Positions 18,050 to 25,735 of a stretch of 64,000 bases of DNA are shown piece by piece. The stretch's first letter is position 1, and every line of letters begins with the position of its first letter. A model generated the notes under the pieces. The model saw only the letters and a list, made by a program, of their open reading frames with translations. It made no database searches and was not told the DNA's origin. Location: NCBI GenBank assembly GCA_965207495.1, contig OZ242287.1, positions 3,162,001-3,226,000 on the forward strand. Reading direction: 5' to 3'. This DNA is from Bin5 sp965207495. GTDB lineage: Bacteria > Chloroflexota > Anaerolineae > Caldilineales > Caldilineaceae. The translations under genes and the position numbers were made by a program.

Positions 18050-20086
18050 ATGAAAAAACTGGAACCCCGGTCCAACGACATCACCCGTAGGCGATTCCTC
18101 CAGTTGGGGGCAATGGGCACCGCAGGATTGGTCGCGGCCGCCTGCGCCGGAGGAGATGCAGAGCCAGCAGCAGAAGATATGCCGGCAACAGCTGCCGAAG
18201 CAGAGAGCGAGGCGCCGGCGCCGGCTGCAGCTTCTCCGGGCGGGTACAGAGAGGCGCCTATGCTGGCCGAAATGGTGGCCGCCGGAGATCTGCCTCCCAT
18301 CGATGAGCGCCTCCCTGCCAACCCCCTGGTACTCGAAGGCATGGAGGGCATCGGCAACTATGGTGGCGTAATGCGCCGCGGCTTCAAAGGCGTTTCCGAT
18401 CGTTGGGGACCCACCAAGATCGCCCGACAGGGCTTGACCTGGTATACACCGGAACTTACGCTGCGCCCCAACATCGCCGAGTCATGGGAAAACAATGACG
18501 ACACCACCGTCTGGACCTTCCACCTGCGCGAAGGCCTGAAGTGGTCGGACGGCGAAGCGTTTGACTCTGACAACTTCGCCTGGTGGCAGGAAAATGTCAT
18601 GCTCAACAAGGACGTCACGCCGGCTGTCGGCCGCAACTGGGTGACGGGCTCCGAACGAACGCCGATGACCATGGAGTTTCCCGACAAACACACCGTAGTC
18701 TTTAACTTTGCTCACCCGAATCCGATGTTCCTCGATCGGGTCGCCCCGCTGACAAGAGACCTCTTTGCACCTCATCACTACCTCTCCCAATTTCATATGG
18801 AGACGACCGACGACAAGGAAGCCCTGGAAGCAGCCGTAGAAGACAGTGGCTTAGACACCTGGACGGCTCTCTTCTCTGACCGCAACTGGTGGTACCTCAA
18901 CCCCGAACTACCCAGCCTCTACTCCTGGACCGCAAAGAATCCCCTGTCCGAGGAACTCTTCCTGATGGAGCGCAATCCCTTTTTCTGGCAGGTGGACCCC
19001 GACGGGAACCAGATGCCCTATATCGACACCATTAGGCACCGGCTCTTCGACACCAACGACGTCTTCGACCTGCGCATCATCAACGGTGAGGTCGACTATC
19101 AGCAGCGCCACGTCACCGCCGCCAACTTCACGTTATATAAGGAAAGTGAGGACAGCGGCGGCTATCGGGTACAGCTTGGCGCAGGTGACCAGCACGTCTG
19201 CCTGACCCCGAACCAGACGGTCCAGAAGCCCAGGTTGCGCGAGTTCTTCCAAACCCGCGACGTGCGTATCGCCATGTCTCTCGCAGTCGACAGAGACACA
19301 CTCAATGAACTCGCATTCGAAGGGCTCTACACGCCGCGCCAGTACAGCCCGCTTGAACAGTCACCGCAGTCCTATCCAAAACAGGCCAACGCCTACCTCG
19401 AGTACGACCCGGACCGCGCCAATCAACTTCTGGACGACGCCGGCTACGCTGAAAAGGACGACGACGGATTCCGAGTCTATCCCGATGGCAGCGGCGAAAC
19501 AATCAGCTTCGTCGTCGAAGGTACAGCACAGCCCGGCTCGCCTGATGAGGACGCTGTCCAAATCATCCTCAGCTACCTGGCAGATGTCGGCATCAAGGCA
19601 ACATACAAGGGCATGGAGCGCTCTCTGTACACAGAGCACTGGGGCGCAAACGAGATTGACGCCGCCTTCTGGGGCAGCGGACGCTCACTCCTGCCGCTGG
19701 TCGACCCCGCCTTCTTCCTCGGCACCGGCCTCGACCGGCCTTGGGGCGAAGCCTGGGGCCGCTGGCGCCTGGATTCCTCCCACCCCGTCGCCGAAGAACC
19801 CCCGCAAGGCCACTGGATCCTCACAATGTGGAACCTGTGGGACGAGATACTGGTTGAACCGGACGAGGCCCGGCGCAACGAGCTTTTCTTCCAGATCCTG
19901 GACGTCTGGGCAGAAGAGTTGCCGCAGATCGGCTTCCTGGGCCAGATCCCCAATCCGCTGATCGTGCTCAACGGTCTGCGCGGCATCGACCCTGAATATG
20001 TGTATCCGCTCAGTAACCCGACATCGCACGGGGGCCTGGTGCAGGCGCATACTTTCTACTGGGACGATCCGGCGAGCCAATCCTAG
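18050..20086 (+). CDS. ABC transporter substrate-binding lipoprotein, family 5 (peptide/nickel type)
   Basis: A 678-residue extracytoplasmic binding protein. The twin-arginine-like leader (ITRRRFLQLG) and lipobox ending at Cys32 (LVAAAC) predict export and lipid anchoring; an acidic Ala/Glu/Pro linker follows to about residue 60. The mature part has SBP_bac_5 features: 'WTFHLREGLKWSDGEAF' near residue 160, 'VRIAMSLAVDRDTLNE' near 405 and a C-terminal 'PEYVYPLSNP' segment. It is longer than typical family members (500-550 residues). No permease or ATPase gene is adjacent, so the partner subunits must be elsewhere. Downstream are a propeller enzyme and sugar-acid genes, so the ligand could be an oligosaccharide rather than a peptide (inference). 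A strong stem-loop follows the stop. Confidence 0.88.
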   Translation: MKKLEPRSNDITRRRFLQLGAMGTAGLVAAACAGGDAEPAAEDMPATAAEAESEAPAPAAASPGGYREAPMLAEMVAAGDLPPIDERLPANPLVLEGMEGIGNYGGVMRRGFKGVSDRWGPTKIARQGLTWYTPELTLRPNIAESWENNDDTTVWTFHLREGLKWSDGEAFDSDNFAWWQENVMLNKDVTPAVGRNWVTGSERTPMTMEFPDKHTVVFNFAHPNPMFLDRVAPLTRDLFAPHHYLSQFHMETTDDKEALEAAVEDSGLDTWTALFSDRNWWYLNPELPSLYSWTAKNPLSEELFLMERNPFFWQVDPDGNQMPYIDTIRHRLFDTNDVFDLRIINGEVDYQQRHVTAANFTLYKESEDSGGYRVQLGAGDQHVCLTPNQTVQKPRLREFFQTRDVRIAMSLAVDRDTLNELAFEGLYTPRQYSPLEQSPQSYPKQANAYLEYDPDRANQLLDDAGYAEKDDDGFRVYPDGSGETISFVVEGTAQPGSPDEDAVQIILSYLADVGIKATYKGMERSLYTEHWGANEIDAAFWGSGRSLLPLVDPAFFLGTGLDRPWGEAWGRWRLDSSHPVAEEPPQGHWILTMWNLWDEILVEPDEARRNELFFQILDVWAEELPQIGFLGQIPNPLIVLNGLRGIDPEYVYPLSNPTSHGGLVQAHTFYWDDPASQS

Positions 20087-20169
20087 GCTGTCACCTGGCT
20101 TTTCCTGACGCCGGTGGCCAGTTCGCTGCCAATCGAATGTAGCCTGGAGCAGTGTGGCCCGAAGCATTC

Positions 20170-20202
20170 GCGGGGCGTTCTCTCGTCAAGAGAGCGCCCC
20201 GC
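20170..20202 (+). terminator. 14-bp stem-loop after the family 5 binding-protein gene
   Basis: Arms 20170-20183 and 20189-20202 pair over 14 bp with one G-T pair around a 5-base loop (CGTCA), 84 bases after the stop codon. No T-run follows, so it may be a factor-dependent terminator or an mRNA-stabilising 3' hairpin rather than a classic intrinsic terminator. Confidence 0.7.
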
Positions 20203-20313
20203 ATAATCTACGCGTGTATACTCGCCGGCACTTTGGGTACCAATGTTGGCCCGCATCCCTGTCCCACCTAATCTCGCAAGGCCCGCAGCGAGCATTGATT
20301 AAGGACCATTCCC

Positions 20314-21501
20314 ATGGGCTCTTTCCACAGAAGCCAACCCGAACGCAGTACCTACGTTGACCAGCATACCGGCCGCACTATCGAACAGCTGACCAGCAGC
20401 CCAATGGCCGATGTCCACACCTACTACGATATTTCTCCCTGGTCGCCCGATGGCCGCTACATGGTATTCTCCGCAGCCATTCCCACCGAAGTGTCCACCG
20501 TCCACCGTGATACTTATGCCACCGATCAAGGGCGGCTCTATCTCATGGACCTGGAAACGTATGAACTGCGGCTCCTGGCGGAAAACGCCTTCTACAACAC
20601 CCACACCGGCGCCTTCCCCGTTTGGCATCCGACCAAGTGTGAGGTCTTCTTCTATACCGCACCTGAGGAAGTCGGCGTGGTTGACGCTGAGTGGTCGCGG
20701 CTTGGCAAGCACGGCGGTAAACTGTTGCGCAAGATGAAAGGCGGAATCCGCCAGGTCAGCCCCGATGGCGAACTTCTGTCCTGGACGACTAACGACATAC
20801 GCACCGACCTGTCGAGAGGAGTCTATACCCTGCGCGCCGATACCGATCTGAGCCGGCAGGAAGACGCAGACCTGACTCTCATCGCCTCCACTGAAGCACT
20901 TTACGACCTGACGCCCAACAACCACCTCTTTCACATCGATCAAATGACAGTTGGCAACACAAAGTGGACGCCTGACGCACAACATATGCTTGTCGCCATG
21001 TGGATCAAGGCCACACCGGACGATCTCTCGCCCTGGAAGAACCGCTTTCGCCGCAGCATCTATGTCGTCAGCCGCGACGGCAGCGAGTGCCGCTGGCTGA
21101 CCTTCTTCGGCCATCATCACAGCTGGACCGCCGAAGGCACGAAAGTTCTCTACTCCGGCTACCTGGTCCATACCGACGAGGGGCGGCAGGAAGAACCTCG
21201 TCTTCACATGATCAATTTCGATGGCACCGGCAAGGAAGTCGTCATCGATCATCCCCTGGGAGGGCATCCAATTGCCAGCCCCGACGGCAGCAAAATCACA
21301 ACCTGGGATAAGGAAGGCGTCATCCTGGCCGACTTGGAAACGCAGAAGGTCGACTATCTGGCCGCGTTCGGCCCCCACTGTGATCACAACTCCCATCGCG
21401 GCACCCACCCCCACTGCCTATGGAGCCTGGACGGCAGCCAAATCCTCTACAACTCCGCCCAGTCTGGCCGCAGTCACCTTTACCGGGTTACCGCCGAGTG
21501 A
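20314..21501 (+). CDS. Oligogalacturonate lyase-like beta-propeller protein
   Basis: A 395-residue protein without signal peptide, built of repeated propeller blades of the 'SPDGRYMVFSA' type (about residues 43-53, 147-155, 214-220, 264-276, 324-330 and 369-379). Its final blade has HPHCLWSLDGSQILYNS, resembling the His-rich metal-site blade of oligogalacturonate lyase (Ogl), which cleaves unsaturated pectin dimers in the cytoplasm. Further histidines (FFGHHHSW, HCDHNSHRG) could complete the Mn site. The match is to the family, not proven for the substrate; a generic TolB/WD40-like propeller is the alternative. It sits 227 bases after a binding-protein gene and 58 bases before a sugar-acid dehydratase-like gene, which fits breakdown of uronic-acid-containing glycans (inference). 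The start has no strong ribosome site. Confidence 0.6.
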   Translation: MGSFHRSQPERSTYVDQHTGRTIEQLTSSPMADVHTYYDISPWSPDGRYMVFSAAIPTEVSTVHRDTYATDQGRLYLMDLETYELRLLAENAFYNTHTGAFPVWHPTKCEVFFYTAPEEVGVVDAEWSRLGKHGGKLLRKMKGGIRQVSPDGELLSWTTNDIRTDLSRGVYTLRADTDLSRQEDADLTLIASTEALYDLTPNNHLFHIDQMTVGNTKWTPDAQHMLVAMWIKATPDDLSPWKNRFRRSIYVVSRDGSECRWLTFFGHHHSWTAEGTKVLYSGYLVHTDEGRQEEPRLHMINFDGTGKEVVIDHPLGGHPIASPDGSKITTWDKEGVILADLETQKVDYLAAFGPHCDHNSHRGTHPHCLWSLDGSQILYNSAQSGRSHLYRVTAE

Positions 21502-21559
21502 CTCCTGGCCCTAAAGAGACTCGCTTTCCCATCGCTGCCGTCCCTTCGGAGTGCATGCA

Positions 21560-22675
21560 ATGAAGATAGAAAAGATCACGCCCTTTCTTGTGGACAGATT
21601 CCTGCTGGTGCGCGTCTACACCGACCAGGGCCTTGTCGGAAACGGCGAGGCCGGCCTCTGGGCGCATCACGGTATGGTCCACAACGCCATCGTCGACCTG
21701 AGCGACTACTTCATAGGCAAAGACCCATCACGCATCGAGCACCACTACCAGACCGTCAGCCGCGATACCCACTTCATGGGCGCGGCGCTCAGCGCCGCTC
21801 TCAGCGCCATCGACATTGCGCTTTGGGACATCGCCGGCCAGGCAGTCGGCCAGCCTGTGCACCAGCTACTTGGCGGACGCGTGCGCGACAAAATCAAGGT
21901 CTTCGCCAATGTGCAGGGCGCGTCCGTCCCAGAATGTGCCGCCAGCGCTCAGGAGCAAGTCGGAAACGGATATCTATCCCTGCGTATGTCACCCTTCCTT
22001 CCCCGCTTTGAACAGAAGACCGCCTCTCAAGTCATCGGCGAAGCAGTAGACTTGGTCGCAGCCGTACGCGAAGCCGTCGGATTCAACATCGACTTGGGCC
22101 TGGAAATCCACCGCAACCTGCGCCCGGAGGAAGCAATCATACTGGCACGCGAACTTCTGCCCTTCCGCCTCCTCTACTACGAGGACCCGCTCGCTCCAGA
22201 AAGTCTGGAACCTATGGAATACATCGCCAGGACCGTCCCGTTGCCCATGGCCACCGGCGAGCGGTTCTACAATATCTTCCAGTTCAAAGACCTGATCGAC
22301 CGCAAAATCGTGAGTCTGATCAGGCCGGATCTTTCTCTGGCCGGCGGCTTTACACAGGTCAAGAAAATCGCAGCTATCGCCGAATCTGCCTTCGTCGGCA
22401 TCTTCCCCCACCTGATGGGCAGCCCCGTCAATATCGCCGCCTTCTGCCAGCTCGACGCAGCCATTCCCAACTATGTACTCATGGAAAGCCACACCACCGC
22501 CGACGCCTACAACGAGATCGTCGACTGCCCGGTCGAGCGGCAAGGTGGCTATCTCGTCGTCTCCGACCGACCCGGCATTGGTCTGGAGATCGACGAAAGC
22601 AAGCTGGATCGCTTTCCCTATCAGCCCAAAAAAATCCTCGGCAGTTTCCACGCCGACGGCTCGGTAGCACACTAG
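21560..22675 (+). CDS. Enolase-superfamily sugar-acid dehydratase-like enzyme, cassette copy 1
   Basis: A 371-residue cytoplasmic enzyme; the ATG at 21560 has GGAG 8 bases upstream and is preferred to the GTG at 21551. It has the N-terminal capping domain and the C-terminal barrel of the mandelate racemase group. Metal-site residues by spacing are Glu182 (LEIHRNL), Glu208 (YYEDP) and Glu234 (ATGER), with His184 and His284 (IFPHLMGSP) as likely acid/base. The E-x-H at 182-184 resembles the D-x-H of mannonate/galactonate dehydratases but with Glu in place of Asp. The usual second-strand Lys pair is replaced (SLRMSPF). The probable reaction is loss of water from a sugar acid to give a 2-keto-3-deoxy acid. 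It lies 22 bases before a ThDP enzyme gene. Confidence 0.82.
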   Translation: MKIEKITPFLVDRFLLVRVYTDQGLVGNGEAGLWAHHGMVHNAIVDLSDYFIGKDPSRIEHHYQTVSRDTHFMGAALSAALSAIDIALWDIAGQAVGQPVHQLLGGRVRDKIKVFANVQGASVPECAASAQEQVGNGYLSLRMSPFLPRFEQKTASQVIGEAVDLVAAVREAVGFNIDLGLEIHRNLRPEEAIILARELLPFRLLYYEDPLAPESLEPMEYIARTVPLPMATGERFYNIFQFKDLIDRKIVSLIRPDLSLAGGFTQVKKIAAIAESAFVGIFPHLMGSPVNIAAFCQLDAAIPNYVLMESHTTADAYNEIVDCPVERQGGYLVVSDRPGIGLEIDESKLDRFPYQPKKILGSFHADGSVAH

Positions 22676-22697
22676 CGCGCGGCGAGGACTGCCTCTG

Positions 22698-24341
22698 ATG
22701 AAGACAACCAAGACGGGCGGCGAGGCCCTGGTTCAAGGTCTGCTCTTCTATGGAATCGACACGATTTTCGGTCTGCCCGGTGTACAGAACGACCATTTCT
22801 ACAACGCTGTATACGACGCCGGTGACAGCATACGTCACATTCACGCTCGCCATGAACAGGGCGCAGCCTATATGGCCCTCGGTTACGCGCAGGCCTCCGG
22901 CAAGACCGGTGTCTATGTCGTTGTCCCCGGCCCCGGATTCCTCAATACCACCGCAGCACTCTCAACAGCATACGCCCTTAACGCGCCTGTCCTTTGCCTC
23001 GCCGGCCAGATCCATAGCGACCAGCTAGGCCGCGGGTATGGAATGCTTCACGAAATCCCCGATCAACTTGGGATTCTGCGTTCATTGACCAAGTGGGCCC
23101 GTCGCGTCGAAAGCCCTGCCGAACTGCCCCGCCTCCTGGCCATGGCCCTTAGTGAAATGCACTCGGACAGGCCCCGGCCCGTCGGGCTCGAAGTGCCCAT
23201 GGACGTGCTTGCAGGCACAGCCGAAATTGACGACAGTCCACCGCCCCTGACCGTACGAAGACCCATCTTGGATGTCAGCGCCATCGAAGAGGCCTCCCAG
23301 CTCTTGGCCAATGCGCACGACCCCATAATATTCGTCGGCGGCGGCGCAAAGCACGCCGGCAGTGAGATCCGCGCCTTGGCCGAAGCCCTCCAGGCGCCGG
23401 TCCTCGCCAGCGGCAGCGGGCGGGGTATCCTCTCCGACCGCCACCCGCTAAGTCACACCTTCGGGCCAGGCATCCGCCTCTGGGAACAGGCCGACGTGGC
23501 CATCGCCATCGGCACCCGTCTGACCAAACCCTTGATAGAGTGGAAAAGCCCCGATCATCTGAAACTGATACGTATGGATATTGCGCCCCAGGACATGAGT
23601 CTGCTTACGCCTGCAGCCGTGACAATCGCAGCCGACTGCAAGGACGCCCTGCAGGCGCTGCTGCCAGTCCTCGCTCGCCGCAATCCGCCGCGGCCCTCCC
23701 GAACTGCCGAGATGCTGGCGCTTCACGAGGAGATGGAAGAGCTCTACGAACAGATCCAACCCCAGCTGGACTTCATTCGCGCTATCAGAGAAGCACTTCC
23801 CGAAGATGGCTTCTTTGTGGAGGAGATCACGCAAGTCGGATATACAAGCCGTGTGCTTCTGCCTGTTTACCAGCCGCGCACTTTCATCGCTTCCGGTTAC
23901 CAGGGGAGTTTGGGATGGGGCTTTCCCACCGCGCTGGGTGTGAAAGTAGCCTTTCCCGACAAAGCGGTCCTATCCATCACAGGTGACGGAGGATTCCTTT
24001 TCTGTGCCAATGAACTGGCAACCGCAGTCCAGTACGGCATTAATACGGTGACGGTGGTTTTCAACGATGGCTCGTTTGGCAATGTCCGCCGCATGCAGAA
24101 GGAGTTGCACGACGGACGCATCATCGCAACAGACCTGGTCAATCCCGACTTCGTCGCCCTGGCCGAGTCCTACGGCGCCGCAGGCCTAAGAGTCCACACC
24201 GCACACAGTCTTCGCGACGCCCTAACCGAATCATTTACGGCCGATGTGCCTGTTGTAATCGAGGTGCCTGTCGGAGAGATGCCCGGACCCTGGCGGAGAA
24301 TGTACCCCGCAGAAGTACTCTTCCAAAAGTCGGACAATTAG
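22698..24341 (+). CDS. ThDP-dependent enzyme (acetolactate synthase/decarboxylase-like), cassette copy 1
   Basis: A 547-residue cytoplasmic enzyme of the acetolactate synthase large-subunit fold. The N-terminal Pyr domain has the catalytic Glu53 (RHEQGA) that activates thiamine diphosphate. A central domain covers about 190-330, and the C-terminal PP domain has the cofactor motif GDGG...ND about 28 residues apart (about 428-456). No regulatory small-subunit gene is nearby and the usual 'TSGPGA' is 'VPGPGF', so I doubt a biosynthetic acetolactate synthase. Coupled to the dehydratase-like gene 22 bases upstream, it may decarboxylate or cleave the 2-keto acid that enzyme makes (inference). A close paralogue lies 1.4 kb downstream. 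Confidence 0.85.
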   Translation: MKTTKTGGEALVQGLLFYGIDTIFGLPGVQNDHFYNAVYDAGDSIRHIHARHEQGAAYMALGYAQASGKTGVYVVVPGPGFLNTTAALSTAYALNAPVLCLAGQIHSDQLGRGYGMLHEIPDQLGILRSLTKWARRVESPAELPRLLAMALSEMHSDRPRPVGLEVPMDVLAGTAEIDDSPPPLTVRRPILDVSAIEEASQLLANAHDPIIFVGGGAKHAGSEIRALAEALQAPVLASGSGRGILSDRHPLSHTFGPGIRLWEQADVAIAIGTRLTKPLIEWKSPDHLKLIRMDIAPQDMSLLTPAAVTIAADCKDALQALLPVLARRNPPRPSRTAEMLALHEEMEELYEQIQPQLDFIRAIREALPEDGFFVEEITQVGYTSRVLLPVYQPRTFIASGYQGSLGWGFPTALGVKVAFPDKAVLSITGDGGFLFCANELATAVQYGINTVTVVFNDGSFGNVRRMQKELHDGRIIATDLVNPDFVALAESYGAAGLRVHTAHSLRDALTESFTADVPVVIEVPVGEMPGPWRRMYPAEVLFQKSDN

Positions 24342-24596
24342 TGTCTTCCTTCGTCCAATCAAACAGTTGTATTTCGATCTTTCCAGTTGCCCCGACCAGG
24401 CTCGCGCCTTCTGGCTACGAGCAATTCCACAGACTACCGCGCAATGCCGGCCCACTGGCTGCTTTGCCCATGAGTACCTTATGCCCTGCGCATCCTGTAT
24501 AATTCATTCCTGGCCGCCGGCAGCCATTTCTACCGGGTTGCGCTGAACGACAAACGGACTGCCGACCTTCCATCGCCTCCCGTGCAAAGAGTTTCG
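24342..24596. other. spacer between the two dehydratase-ThDP cassettes
   Basis: About 255 bases without a gene. A TATAAT box at 24498-24503, about 95 bases before the next start, could be part of a promoter giving the second cassette its own transcript, but no matching -35 box was found. Confidence 0.3.
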
Positions 24597-25712
24597 ATGA
24601 AGATCCAGAAGATTACGCCCTTTCTTGTCGACAGATTCCTGCTAGTGCGCGTCTACACAGATCAAGGCCTCGTTGGCAATGGCGAGGCCGGTCTTTGGGC
24701 GCATCACGGCATGGTCCACCGCGCCCTCCTCGATCTGAGCGACTACTACATTGGCAAGGACGCTTCTCGCATCGAACACCACTTCCAGACCGTCAGCCGC
24801 GATTCCCATTTTATGGGCGCCGCACTGAGCGCCGCCCTGAGCGCCATCGATATCGCGCTGTGGGACATCGCCGGCCAAGCCGTTGGCCTGCCAGTGCATC
24901 AGTTGCTGGGCGGCCGCGTCCGCGACAAGATCAAAGTCTACGCCAGTGTGGGCGGCGCCTCTGTCGCCGAATGTGCCGCCGTCGCCCAGAAGCAGGTCGG
25001 GGCCGGCTACCACGCCTTGCGCTTGACTCCTTTCATGCCCGGCTTCGAGTGCAAGACATCCTCCCAGGTCATCTGCGAGGCCGTGGCCATGGTTTCCGCC
25101 GTACGCGAAGCCGTCGGGTTCAATATCGATCTGGGCCTGGAAATCCATCGCAACCTGCGCCCCGAAGAGGCGATCGTCCTCGCCCGCGAACTCCTGCCAT
25201 TCCGTATCCTTTATTACGAAGACCCCCTCGCCCCACAGAGCTTGGACGCGATGGAGTACATCGCCCGGACTGTCCCCTTGCCCATCGCCACAGGCGAGCG
25301 TTTCTACAATATCTTCCAGTTCAAAGAGCTTATCGACCGTAAGATCGTGAGTCTCATCCGGCCAGACCTTTCCCTTGCCGGCGGCTTCACACAGGTCAAA
25401 AAGATCGCGGCCATCGCCGAAGCTGCATTTGTTGGCATCTTCCCCCACCTGATGGGCAGCCCCGTCAACATCGCCGCATATTGTCAACTCGACGCTGCCA
25501 TTCCCAACTACGTGCTCATGGAAAGCAATCCCGCCGCCGATGCCTTCAACGAAATCGTCGACTACCCGGTCGAACGGCAAGGTGGCTATCTGCTAGTCTC
25601 AGACCGACCCGGCATAGGTCTCAAAATCGACGAAAACAAGCTGGATCGCTTTCCCTATCAGCCAAAGAAGATCAACGGAAACTTTCACGCCGACGGTTCG
25701 GTCGCCCACTAG
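24597..25712 (+). CDS. Enolase-superfamily sugar-acid dehydratase-like enzyme, cassette copy 2
   Basis: A 371-residue paralogue of the enzyme at 21560, the same length and very similar throughout (both begin with MKI-KITPFLVDRF and end with HADGSVAH). The ATG at 24597 is chosen to match copy 1; a GTG at 24582 is in frame. It keeps Glu182, His184, Glu208, Glu234 and His284. Differences cluster around residues 115-160 (for instance YASVGGASVAEC against FANVQGASVPEC, and LRLTPFMPGF against LRMSPFLPRF), near the second barrel strand that contacts substrate, so the copies may prefer different sugar acids (inference). It ends 23 bases before the second ThDP gene. Confidence 0.82.
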   Translation: MKIQKITPFLVDRFLLVRVYTDQGLVGNGEAGLWAHHGMVHRALLDLSDYYIGKDASRIEHHFQTVSRDSHFMGAALSAALSAIDIALWDIAGQAVGLPVHQLLGGRVRDKIKVYASVGGASVAECAAVAQKQVGAGYHALRLTPFMPGFECKTSSQVICEAVAMVSAVREAVGFNIDLGLEIHRNLRPEEAIVLARELLPFRILYYEDPLAPQSLDAMEYIARTVPLPIATGERFYNIFQFKELIDRKIVSLIRPDLSLAGGFTQVKKIAAIAEAAFVGIFPHLMGSPVNIAAYCQLDAAIPNYVLMESNPAADAFNEIVDYPVERQGGYLLVSDRPGIGLKIDENKLDRFPYQPKKINGNFHADGSVAH

Positions 25713-25735
25713 ACAATGCTACAGGAACCTGCACA

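Noticed and set aside
20299..21414. 371-codon minus-strand frame opposite the propeller gene
   Set aside because: It mirrors the propeller gene, lacks a start context and has no recognisable motif.
24642..25580. 312-codon minus-strand frame opposite dehydratase copy 2
   Set aside because: A shadow frame, acidic and motif-free; a similar shadow lies opposite copy 1, as expected from the duplication.
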